The position numbers and the translations under genes are program-made. Below are positions 53,196 through 61,191 of a stretch of DNA of 64,000 bases, piece after piece (the stretch's first letter is position 1; the number at the start of each line of letters is the position of its first letter). Under the pieces are notes generated by a model. That model saw only the letters and a program-made list of their open reading frames with translations, did not search any database and was not told where the DNA came from. Source of the DNA: Campylobacteraceae bacterium (GTDB lineage: Bacteria > Campylobacterota > Campylobacteria > Campylobacterales > Campylobacteraceae); contig CAADYZ010000019.1 in NCBI GenBank assembly GCA_900753405.1, forward strand, positions 124,001-188,000, in the 5' to 3' direction.

Positions 53196-55761
53196 TCAGC
53201 CGCTGCTTTAACGCCGCCAAAACTCTCGCCTCTTCGCCGCTTTGCGTGGTTTTTAGCCGCAAAAGCGGGAAGTTTTTCGCCGCTAAAATGGCGTCTTTTA
53301 GCTCGTCTCTTTCGTGCTGTTTGCTCCCTTTTTTGTGAAAACTGCTGCCATCAACCTCGATGGCTAAAAGCGGCGTTTTGTCAAGCTTGTCGTAAAGGAC
53401 GAAGTCGATGTGCGTGCAAGGGTGCGTGGCGTAGGCAGTTTGCGCGGAATTTAGCCCGCTTAGGTCATTGTTAATCACCCTCAAAAGCGGCAAGTGGCAC
53501 GCCACGCCAACGCCGCTGTAACCGCCGTTTTCTAGAAGCTGGCAGAGCATTTTGTAGGCGATGTTTTCAGACTCAAATTCGCTCACTCGCTTTGCGCCTT
53601 TTAAAAATTCCTCTCTGGCTTGGAAGTTTTGCTTGTAAAGCAGGTCAAAAACGGAGGTCACGCCGCCCTCATTTGCCGTAAAATGGTTGTATTTAGCATG
53701 TCTCACAAAGTCGTTTAAATTCCCGCTCGCCTTTTCAAAGTTTTGCGACAAAACAAGGCGAAGATAGCGTTTGGCGCGGGTGATGGCAACATTTAAAATT
53801 CGTGGGTCTTCGACAAACTCGCTGGGCTGGTTTTCAACTACGCTGATGATGATCGCCTCTTTCTCGCGCCCTTGAAATTTATGCACCGTGTCGATCTCAA
53901 TTTCACTGTTTTTAAGCGTCTGAAAAAGCGCCTCTTTTTGGTTGTTAAAAGGCGTTATGACGCCGATTTGCCGCTCTTTTACGCAGCGTTTAAGCTCTGG
54001 CAAAAGCTCACAAACCACCTCGTCAATCTCGCGTTGATTTACCCTGTCTCGCGCGTGGTTGCCACTAGCAGTCAAGCAGATCTTCACCGCCTCTTCGCCC
54101 TCTTGGCTCGCCTTTTGCGGCGTGAGGATTAAAAGCTCGTTGTTGTAAAACTTTTGGTTGCAGAAGTTGATGATGTGCGGGTGGCAGCGGTAATGCTCTC
54201 TTAGCAGAGTTTGAGGCGAAGCACTAAACCGCTCACACACGCTTGAAAGCAGGCTGTGGCGCGCCGCGTCAAATTCGTGTGGCGGCTTAAAAGCGTTGTT
54301 TAGCCGCGCAAGTTTTTCGCGCGCGGCGGCGGGAGTGACATTTGGCAACTGCTTTGAGTCGCCTACGATGACGACATTTTTCGCCATAAACATCGCCAAC
54401 GCCCCCGTGACTAAATCCACCTGTGACGCCTCGTCATAAATCAAGTAGTCAAATGTCAAATTCGAATTTAGCGAAGTTGTGATGGAGTGTGTCGTGCTAA
54501 AAACCACGCCAAACTGCGCACAAAATCTCTCCGCCTCCCTAAAAAGCGACTCTTCGCTAAACTCGCTAAGCTGAAAGTTTGCGTATTTTGCCGCAAGTTT
54601 TGTCTTCAAAAGCGTTGTTGAAAGCTGCTTTAACTCGTGGAGCAAATTCTTGCTTTCAAGCTGCTTTAAAAAAGCGTTTTGCTTTGCAAGTTGTGCGTTT
54701 AGCCGTTTTGTCTCCTCTTCGTAAAACAGCCTCTCAAACGCCGTTGTAACCTCGCTCAAATTCTGTTTAAAAAGGGCAAAACTGCCAACTCTTTCAAACA
54801 AAACGAGCCAGATTTTAAACCACAAAGCAACCCTGCCGCTCTCTTGAATTTTGTTTTTCAAAAACAGCAGCCGCTTTGGCGTAACGCGTGGCGATCTTAG
54901 CCTCTCTTTTGGCTGCTTCACCTCCTGCAAAAAGTGGCGAAACTCGCACTTTAACGCGGCAAGTTGCTCTTTTAGCTTTGCGACCTCGTTTTGCGTCTCA
55001 AAAAGCTGCTTTAACTCCTCATTTAGTCGCCCGAGTCGCTCTTCGCCTTGTTTGAAAAACTCACCTAGCGCCGCTTTGTCAGCAAACCTCGCCTCCAAAC
55101 TTGCCACCAACTCTTTAAGTAAAGCGAGGTTTTGGCGTTGGTTTTGCAAGAATTCTTGTTTATTACTCCGCCGCCCAAGCATCGCACACACACCGCCAAG
55201 CCCCGCCTCTTGCAGTTTTTGCAAGACATTTTGAGTCGCGGCGTTGTTGTTTGAGACGATGGCGACTTTTTTGTTTTGGTAAAGCAGGTTTGCGGTGATG
55301 TTTAAAATGGTTTGTGTTTTGCCTGTACCGGGCGGTCCTTGGATGACGCTGATTTGGTTTGTTAAAGCCGCCGCGAGTGCTTTTTGTTGCGACAAATTCG
55401 AGCCAAAAGGCGAGAGAAGTGGCGGGCATTTTGTCTCACGCTTTGGCGCGCAGTTTTTATCAAGGTAGGCAAAAAGCGCGCTTTGAGGCTTTTTGTTTGC
55501 ATCCACTCTGGCGTATTGTCCTGCGAGGTTTGAAAACTCCTCTTGGTCTTTGACACTTTGTGCGGCGGCGCGGAGATATTCCAAAACGCGCCCGCCCTCC
55601 TTGCTAAGCTCCTCAAATTCGTAAATCTCAAAATTCCCACTCTTGTAGGTGTAAAACTCCTTGCTAGTGCGAAATTTCACCTTCAAGTCGCCGCCTACAA
55701 GGTGGTAACTCTCAACCTTCTCGCTCTGGTCTTGCCCTTTTAGAAAAATCCTACTCGCCAT
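53179..55761 (-). CDS. superfamily 1 helicase fused to a C-terminal PD-(D/E)XK-like nuclease domain
   Basis: About 860 residues. Walker A is QGPPGTGKT (residues about 141-149); a coiled-coil rich insert of roughly 250 residues follows; then Walker B YDEASQVD, GDSKQLPNV, HYRCHPHIINFCNQKFY, GVITPFNNQKEAL and VHKFQGREKEAIIISVV with NVAITRAKRYL, the helicase set of the UPF1/Dna2-like group. The last 140 residues contain IDFVLYDK and AIEVDGSSFH, an arrangement of DUF2726/Vsr-like nuclease domains. ATG 55761 (MASRIFLKG) is chosen; upstream codons are repeat sequence. Role unknown: DNA repair or defence are both possible. It lies 22 bases after ilvD. Confidence 0.85.
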   Translation of the reverse strand: MASRIFLKGQDQSEKVESYHLVGGDLKVKFRTSKEFYTYKSGNFEIYEFEELSKEGGRVLEYLRAAAQSVKDQEEFSNLAGQYARVDANKKPQSALFAYLDKNCAPKRETKCPPLLSPFGSNLSQQKALAAALTNQISVIQGPPGTGKTQTILNITANLLYQNKKVAIVSNNNAATQNVLQKLQEAGLGGVCAMLGRRSNKQEFLQNQRQNLALLKELVASLEARFADKAALGEFFKQGEERLGRLNEELKQLFETQNEVAKLKEQLAALKCEFRHFLQEVKQPKERLRSPRVTPKRLLFLKNKIQESGRVALWFKIWLVLFERVGSFALFKQNLSEVTTAFERLFYEEETKRLNAQLAKQNAFLKQLESKNLLHELKQLSTTLLKTKLAAKYANFQLSEFSEESLFREAERFCAQFGVVFSTTHSITTSLNSNLTFDYLIYDEASQVDLVTGALAMFMAKNVVIVGDSKQLPNVTPAAAREKLARLNNAFKPPHEFDAARHSLLSSVCERFSASPQTLLREHYRCHPHIINFCNQKFYNNELLILTPQKASQEGEEAVKICLTASGNHARDRVNQREIDEVVCELLPELKRCVKERQIGVITPFNNQKEALFQTLKNSEIEIDTVHKFQGREKEAIIISVVENQPSEFVEDPRILNVAITRAKRYLRLVLSQNFEKASGNLNDFVRHAKYNHFTANEGGVTSVFDLLYKQNFQAREEFLKGAKRVSEFESENIAYKMLCQLLENGGYSGVGVACHLPLLRVINNDLSGLNSAQTAYATHPCTHIDFVLYDKLDKTPLLAIEVDGSSFHKKGSKQHERDELKDAILAAKNFPLLRLKTTQSGEEARVLAALKQRLSQIRF

Positions 55762-55770
55762 CTTCGCTAC

Positions 55771-55798
55771 AAATTTGCTCAAATCAAATTTGAAAATC
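55771..55798. repeat. dispersed palindromic element at the ilvD/helicase junction
   Basis: Bases AAATTTGCTC then AAATC, AAATTTGAAAATC. It encodes the last residues of IlvD (DFQI), supplies its TGA stop, and fills the gap before the helicase ATG. Confidence 0.75.
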
Positions 55799-57466
55799 CT
55801 CAATGTTTAAAACCGCGCCGTTGCTTGCGTTGCTAACTAGCTTTTGGTATTGTTTCAACCAGCGGCTCTTCACCGCCTTGCCAGCATACCGCCACGCTGC
55901 CTTTCGCTGCGCGATCTGCTCGTCAGAGAGTAGCGCGTTAATGCTGAAATTATCCACATCAATCTCAATCTCATCGCCATTTTCCAAAAGCCCGATCAGC
56001 CCGCCCTCAGCCGCTTCTGGGCTGATGTGACCGATGCTTAAACCGCGTGTTGCGCCGCTAAACCGCCCGTCTGTGATGAGCGCGACATCCGCTCCCAAAC
56101 CGCGCCCGACAATCAAACTTGTCGGCGACAACATCTCCTGCATCCCAGGACCCCCCTTTGGACCTTCGTAGCGGATGACGACTACATCACCCTTTTTCAC
56201 CGCGCCGCCGCTAATTCCTGCGATCGCCTCTTCTTGGCTGTTGAAGCAAACTGCCCTGCCCTTAAACTGACGCGAGCCGATGATGCCTGCTGCTTTGATC
56301 ACACAGCCTTGCTCGGCTAGGTTGCCAAACAAAATGGCAAGTCCGCCGACCTTTGAGTAGGCGTTTTCCACACGGCGGATCACCTTATCGTTTTTGATCT
56401 CCTCACCCGCAACTCTTTGAGCTAGCGTCTCGCCGCTAACCGTTAAAACCTCCAAATCCAGCAGCCCCAAACGAGAAATTTCGTTGATGATCGCGCTTAA
56501 ACCGCCTGCTGCCTCAACATCTTGCATATGAATGCTCGGCTCACTTGGCGCGACCTTGCAGATGTGCGGTGTTTTAGCGCTGATTTGGTTGAGTTTTGCG
56601 ATGCTAAGTGGTGCGTGCGCCTCGCGTGAAATGGCAAGCATATGCAAAATCGTATTCGAGCTTCCACCCATCGCCATATCCACAACCATCGCGTTTTGAA
56701 TGCTTTTTGGGGTGATGATGTTGCGAATTTTAAACCGCTCATCAAGTGCGATCTCGCAAATCCTCCTCGCCGCCTTGCGGATTAGCTCCTCGCGCTCGGG
56801 CGTCAAAGCCAGAATCGTCCCATTCCCCTTTAACGCCACGCCCATCGCCTCGCAAAGCGTGTTCATCGAATTTGCAGTAAACATCCCGCTGCAACTCCCG
56901 CCACTTGGACACGCGGCGCATTCGATGAATTTAAGCGACTTTTCGCTAAGTGCGCCCGTTTCATACGCTCCGACTGCTTCAAAAACCGAATTTAAGTCCA
57001 AACTCTCGCCTCTTTCGCCAACTCCTGCACGCATAGCCCCGCCGCTGACAAAAATGGTCGGCACATTCACCCTCAGCGCCCCCATAAGCATCCCCGGGAC
57101 GATTTTGTCGCAGTTTGGGATGCAGATTAGCGCGTCAAGCTGGTGCGCGTTCATCACCGTTTCAACTGAATTTGCGATCAACTCTCGGCTTGGCAGCGAG
57201 TAAAGCATCCCCTCGTGTCCCATAGCAATCCCGTCATCCACTCCGATGCAGTTAAACTCAAACGGCACACAGCCACAAGCGCGAATTTCGTCTTTGATGA
57301 TTTGAGCGTAGTGGTTTAGAAAAAAGTGCCCGGGGATAATCTCGATAAAGCTGTTACAAACGCCGATAAACGGCTTTTTAAAGTCCTCGTCTTTTAGCCC
57401 AGTCGCCCGCAAAAGTGAGCGGTGAGGTGCGCGGTTGTAGCCTTGTTTTACGATGTCGCTTCGCAT
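55784..57466 (-). CDS. ilvD: dihydroxy-acid dehydratase
   Basis: A 560-residue iron-sulfur dehydratase of branched-chain amino acid synthesis. Cluster Cys residues lie in [15 protein letters not shown] and [54 protein letters not shown] is the C-terminal hallmark. Length fits. It has a good -10 box upstream and probably forms a transcript with the helicase gene. A partial dispersed element (56979-56998) is read as DLNSVFEA. Confidence 0.96.
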   Translation of the reverse strand: MRSDIVKQGYNRAPHRSLLRATGLKDEDFKKPFIGVCNSFIEIIPGHFFLNHYAQIIKDEIRACGCVPFEFNCIGVDDGIAMGHEGMLYSLPSRELIANSVETVMNAHQLDALICIPNCDKIVPGMLMGALRVNVPTIFVSGGAMRAGVGERGESLDLNSVFEAVGAYETGALSEKSLKFIECAACPSGGSCSGMFTANSMNTLCEAMGVALKGNGTILALTPEREELIRKAARRICEIALDERFKIRNIITPKSIQNAMVVDMAMGGSSNTILHMLAISREAHAPLSIAKLNQISAKTPHICKVAPSEPSIHMQDVEAAGGLSAIINEISRLGLLDLEVLTVSGETLAQRVAGEEIKNDKVIRRVENAYSKVGGLAILFGNLAEQGCVIKAAGIIGSRQFKGRAVCFNSQEEAIAGISGGAVKKGDVVVIRYEGPKGGPGMQEMLSPTSLIVGRGLGADVALITDGRFSGATRGLSIGHISPEAAEGGLIGLLENGDEIEIDVDNFSINALLSDEQIAQRKAAWRYAGKAVKSRWLKQYQKLVSNASNGAVLNIEDFQI

Positions 57467-57492
57467 TTTTGCCCTTTGTGTGAAATTTTTAG

Positions 57493-57498
57493 ATTATA
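57493..57498 (-). promoter_or_regulatory. candidate -10 box of ilvD
   Basis: A perfect TATAAT on the minus strand, 26 bases before the ilvD ATG. No convincing -35 is present. Confidence 0.5.
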
Positions 57499-57528
57499 CA
57501 TCTTGCTTTTTAAACTACTCTTTAAAAT

Positions 57529-57552
57529 GTCAAAATCAAATTTGGTTTTAAC
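57529..57552. repeat. dispersed palindromic element between ftsI and ilvD
   Basis: GTCAAAATC, AAATTT, GGTTTTAAC, 20 bases after the ftsI stop codon on the minus strand. Confidence 0.85.
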
Positions 57553-57571
57553 AATTTTACGAACTGCCAAT

Positions 57572-59452
57572 TTAGTCTAAAATGTCGCTTCCTGTGTGCT
57601 TAATTTCTTGCTTCATCATCACCTCATCGACATTTAAAAGCTTCGCCTCAACTAGCGTCTCAACCGCCTTTTTAAAGACTGGAATGGCACTTCTTGCGCC
57701 GTAATAGCGGTAATTTACAGGCGCAGGTTCTCGCACCAAAACACCTAGCGTGTAACTGTGTCCATCCGTGTCGCTTGCAAAGCCAAAAAAACTTGCGTTG
57801 TAGCGTTTTACATACGCTCCTTTTTCGTTGATGTGTGCTGTGCCTGTCTTGCCACCAAGCTTCACACCGCCAATTTGCGCCCTTCTTGCCGTCCCGCGCG
57901 GACTGCTGACGACTTTTTCTAAAATCCGCTTCATCTCCCACGCCACATCCTCGCGCAAAACCTGCCGCGACTGTGAGGCAAACTCAAACCTGCCATCCTC
58001 CCACGAAAGCGCGCTAGCAACGCGAGGCGTGACGAATTTGCCGTCATTATTAAAGACATTGTAAGCTGCTAAAATCTGCATAAAAGTCGCACTCATCCCA
58101 TACCCAAAGCTCAAACTCGCGCGGTCCATCACGCTCTTTTCGAGGCTGTTTTGCGCAGGCAAATACCCTGAGAGTTCGTAGGCGATGTCCGCGCCGCTTT
58201 TAATCCCAAAACCAAAGTCGCCAAGCCCTGCTAAAATCTCCTTTGAATTAAGCCGCTCGATGAGCCTTACCATTCCGATGTTTGAGCTAACGGTGAGGAT
58301 GTCCTCGGCGTAGAGTTGGTCGTAAGGGTGGCTGTCGCGGATGATGTTTGAGCCGATCCGCATCGCCCCGCCGCCTATGCTAATTGGCTCAAAAGCGTCA
58401 AGTTTTCTGTTTTGCAAAAGCGCGGCAAAAACAAAAGGCTTGATGACAGAACCTGGCTCAAAAGCAAACTCTACCGCCGCAACATTTAAATGCGGGTAGT
58501 CCTCTTTTTTGATCCTTGAAGGGTTGAACCTAGCAGAGCTTGCCAAAGCCAAAATTTTGCCCGTTTGCGCCTGCATCACCGCGACAATCACCTCCTTTGC
58601 CTCAAACTCTTTTGCCGCGTCTGAGACGATCTTTTCAAGGGCGATTTGCAGGTCGAAGTTGATGTTTAAAATCACATCCTGCCCGTCCTCGCGCTTGTTT
58701 GCAACCGAGTGTTTAGTGTAGATCAAATTCCCGCCGACATCACGATTACCGACAATTTTGCCGTCCGTTGTCGCGCTGAGATTTGCGTTGTAGAAGCCCT
58801 CGATGCCTTTGACCCCAACATTTCGCACCAGCTCGCCGTTTTGCCGCTGCTGCGTGTAACCAATGAGCGGCGTTAGGGCGTCTGCGGCGATGTAATTTCG
58901 CCGCTGCCCGCTTTGAACCACATCCATCCCACGCGTCACCGCCCGCTTGCTTTCTGGATTTTCATAGGCGATGAAAACACCCGTTTGGTAAAACTTTCGC
59001 CCCAAATCCTTCACAAAAGCCGCGCTTTTTCTATCAAGATCATTTGAGAGAGTCGTAAAGCCTTTTTTGTTGAGTGCGGCGTTGATTTTAGCTTCGCTCT
59101 CGCCGCTGTAAATAGAGTAGAGTTTGACAAAAAGCTCGCGTTTGTTTGGGTCGATGCTCCTGCTATCCACCACCGCTTTGTAAAACTTCTCGCTCGTTGC
59201 AAGCACAAAGCCGTCTTGCGTGATGATGTTACCTCGTAAAGCCGTGTCGCTCTCGCTTGTGTGCGTGCGTGGAATTTTTCGATCAATCACCGCGCGATAC
59301 CCAAACGCGATGATCGCCACAACAAAAAACGCGCCAACAATGATCTTCACCGCCGTTAATTTACCGCGTTTGATCTCTTTTTGTTCGGGCGTCTCGGGCG
59401 TTGGGGCAACCTCGTGCGAGAGGATTTGCGACACTGGCTTTTCTACTATCAT
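57572..59452 (-). CDS. ftsI: peptidoglycan D,D-transpeptidase FtsI (PBP3-like)
   Basis: A 626-residue class B penicillin-binding protein. One membrane anchor (residues about 33-53) precedes a dimerisation domain and the transpeptidase: active Ser335 in EPGSVIK, SSN in LTVSSNIG, and KTG in GGKTGTAH. RGNIITQDGFVLA marks the N-terminal pedestal. It cross-links septal peptidoglycan in the periplasm; an elongation-type PBP2 is the alternative, but the sequence is closer to FtsI. GGAAGAG precedes the ATG. Confidence 0.88.
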   Translation of the reverse strand: MIVEKPVSQILSHEVAPTPETPEQKEIKRGKLTAVKIIVGAFFVVAIIAFGYRAVIDRKIPRTHTSESDTALRGNIITQDGFVLATSEKFYKAVVDSRSIDPNKRELFVKLYSIYSGESEAKINAALNKKGFTTLSNDLDRKSAAFVKDLGRKFYQTGVFIAYENPESKRAVTRGMDVVQSGQRRNYIAADALTPLIGYTQQRQNGELVRNVGVKGIEGFYNANLSATTDGKIVGNRDVGGNLIYTKHSVANKREDGQDVILNINFDLQIALEKIVSDAAKEFEAKEVIVAVMQAQTGKILALASSARFNPSRIKKEDYPHLNVAAVEFAFEPGSVIKPFVFAALLQNRKLDAFEPISIGGGAMRIGSNIIRDSHPYDQLYAEDILTVSSNIGMVRLIERLNSKEILAGLGDFGFGIKSGADIAYELSGYLPAQNSLEKSVMDRASLSFGYGMSATFMQILAAYNVFNNDGKFVTPRVASALSWEDGRFEFASQSRQVLREDVAWEMKRILEKVVSSPRGTARRAQIGGVKLGGKTGTAHINEKGAYVKRYNASFFGFASDTDGHSYTLGVLVREPAPVNYRYYGARSAIPVFKKAVETLVEAKLLNVDEVMMKQEIKHTGSDILD

Positions 59453-59463
59453 ACTCTTCCTTT

Positions 59464-59481
59464 GCTAAAACCGAATTTGAC
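59464..59481. repeat. dispersed palindromic element between the Crp/Fnr gene and ftsI
   Basis: GCTAAAACCGAATTTGAC with core GAATTT, in the gap directly before ftsI and touching the upstream gene's stop. Confidence 0.75.
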
Positions 59482-60114
59482 TCAAAGTAGCTCTTTTAGC
59501 CTCTCTTCGTCAAAATCCACAATCCGCTTTTTATATACGCGGATGATATTTTCGCTGCTAAGCGAGGTGATGATGCGCGAGAGGGTTTCTGGGGCGATGT
59601 TAAGCACATTTGCGATGATTTTGTTGTTAATCTGATTAAACAAAGCGACATTTTGCAAAATCATCCTTGCCACCTTTGCTTTGGCGTTGAGTAAAATGCA
59701 GTTTGTGATGGCGTTGTCGTAGTCGCGGTGGTTTGTCCTAAGTTGCGCAAAACAAGCACTGACGAAAAACTCCTCGCCACCAAACGCCTCTTTTAGCGTG
59801 TTGAAGTCAATTGTCAAAATACTCGCCTTTTTGCAAATCACCTCCGCGGTGCAAAAATTTTCTGCCTCGTAACAGGCGGAGTCAAAGCCGATTGTTTGAT
59901 ATGACAAGCGGATTTCGAAGAAAAACTCCTTGTCATTGACGACTTTGTAAAGCTTGACAAAGCCGTCAAGAAGGATGTTAAACGAGCTTCTTCTCTCACC
60001 TTGAAAGAAGATGATCTCGCCTGCGCTAAACTCTTTTACGCTTGCGTTTTTCATCACAAATTCTAAATCTTTGTCGCTAAAATAGCTAAAAAACACATTT
60101 CGACTAAGCTCCAT
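59482..60114 (-). CDS. Crp/Fnr family transcription regulator
   Basis: A 210-residue regulator with an N-terminal cyclic-nucleotide-binding-like beta roll (residues about 10-120: FSAGEIIFFQGERRSSFNILLDGFVKLYKVV) and a C-terminal helix-turn-helix (about 155-195). The recognition helix reads APETLSRIITSL, with the Glu-x-x-Ser-Arg pattern that FNR uses to contact TTGA half-sites. It lacks the N-terminal Cys set of FNR, so it is not an iron-sulfur oxygen sensor of that type; haem/NO or other signals are possible. It starts 9 bases after the upstream gene behind AAGGAGG. A TTGA-N6-TCAA site stands before napA in this window. Confidence 0.85.
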   Translation of the reverse strand: MELSRNVFFSYFSDKDLEFVMKNASVKEFSAGEIIFFQGERRSSFNILLDGFVKLYKVVNDKEFFFEIRLSYQTIGFDSACYEAENFCTAEVICKKASILTIDFNTLKEAFGGEEFFVSACFAQLRTNHRDYDNAITNCILLNAKAKVARMILQNVALFNQINNKIIANVLNIAPETLSRIITSLSSENIIRVYKKRIVDFDEERLKELL

Positions 60115-60123
60115 AAACCCTCC

Positions 60124-61140
60124 TTAAAATAGAGTCGCTTCACTCTTTTGACGCGCCAAAAACTGCAACACTTCGCTCGTTTTGGCGTGGATTAAAATGT
60201 AGCGAAAACGCTCGTTTAAAACCTTACTCAACTCCTGTGTGCCGTCAAGGTAGAAAACCCCTTGTAAAAACCGCTTTTGTAGCCACTTTTTCTGACTCTC
60301 AAATTCCTGCGCGTCCGCCTCGCAGATGACAACGCGAGCGCTTTGTCCATACTCACAAACCTCGCCGCCGCTGCCTAAAAACAGTGCCTCAAAGTGACTA
60401 AACGCCCGCAAATCCCGCGCCTTGACGGCGATCTGGCGGCTTTGCAAAAAATCAATCACTCCGCCAAGCTCCTCGCCATAAACTCGCACAAAAGGCAGCT
60501 GCGAAAAGTAACTCTTGCCAACCGCCACGCTCGTCCAAAAAAGACTTCCTTCTTCGCTCACGCACCCTTCTAACGGCAAGATCTGCGCGACATTTAAGCC
60601 ACATTTTTGCGCATATTTTTGCGGCAAGATGACCACGCTTGGTTCAAATTCGATTTTAGCAAAATCACTCTCAAACTCGCCGCTAAAAACTGCGAAATTT
60701 TTAGGCAAAACAAACAGCGAAAAAATCTCACTCACCACCTCGCTTGCTGCAAACAGCTCCGCCCTGCTTTGTGAGAGCAAAAACCGCATCCACTTATCTT
60801 TTGCCGCCGCCAAATCCTCCACGCACAAAAGTGCCGTCTCGTCAAGCTTTGTCTCAAAATTTGCTAGCTGTGCCGCATCCACGCTTTGCAAAACCGCCGC
60901 TTTAACCGCCTTTTGCAAACCGCCCGCCTTAGAATTCGCAACGCTTTGAGCCTCGAAAATCACCCCAAAAGCCCCGTTTTGCACCGCCTCGCAAATCTCC
61001 TCTTGACTGGCGCAAAAGCAGCACTCGCCACGCTTAACACGCCCGCTGCAAGAAGCCACGCCGCTTAGCGTCTCAAACGCTGGCGCATTCAGCAAAACCG
61101 CATTCACCACGCCTTTTAGCTGCGAAATTCTCAGACTCAT
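60124..61140 (-). CDS. conserved protein of unknown function, Mur-ligase N-terminal-like start
   Basis: A 338-residue soluble protein with high Cys content near the N-terminus. Residues about 25-65 (SGVASCSGRVKRGECCFCASQEEICEAVQNGAFGVIFEA) resemble the N-terminal UDP-substrate-binding domain of MurE/MurF ligases, but the ATP-binding and ligase domains are absent. The similarity is my inference. A repeat-derived segment (FAKIEFEP near 60640) is in frame. It lies between metG and the Crp/Fnr gene, with short gaps, and is likely cotranscribed with them. Confidence 0.6.
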   Translation of the reverse strand: MSLRISQLKGVVNAVLLNAPAFETLSGVASCSGRVKRGECCFCASQEEICEAVQNGAFGVIFEAQSVANSKAGGLQKAVKAAVLQSVDAAQLANFETKLDETALLCVEDLAAAKDKWMRFLLSQSRAELFAASEVVSEIFSLFVLPKNFAVFSGEFESDFAKIEFEPSVVILPQKYAQKCGLNVAQILPLEGCVSEEGSLFWTSVAVGKSYFSQLPFVRVYGEELGGVIDFLQSRQIAVKARDLRAFSHFEALFLGSGGEVCEYGQSARVVICEADAQEFESQKKWLQKRFLQGVFYLDGTQELSKVLNERFRYILIHAKTSEVLQFLARQKSEATLF

Positions 61141-61154
61141 CCTCCGCCTTTATG

Positions 61155-61172
61155 TCAAAACCGAATTTAGCG
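61155..61172. repeat. dispersed palindromic element between metG and the unknown gene
   Basis: GTCAAAACCGAATTTAGC, directly upstream of the unknown gene and just after the metG stop (minus strand). Confidence 0.75.
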
Positions 61173-61191
61173 TTTAGCCAACTTAGCCAAC

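Noticed and set aside
53179..55761. Calling the helicase-nuclease a known defence system
   Set aside because: No partner defence gene is adjacent and the surrounding operon is housekeeping; motifs alone do not fix the role.
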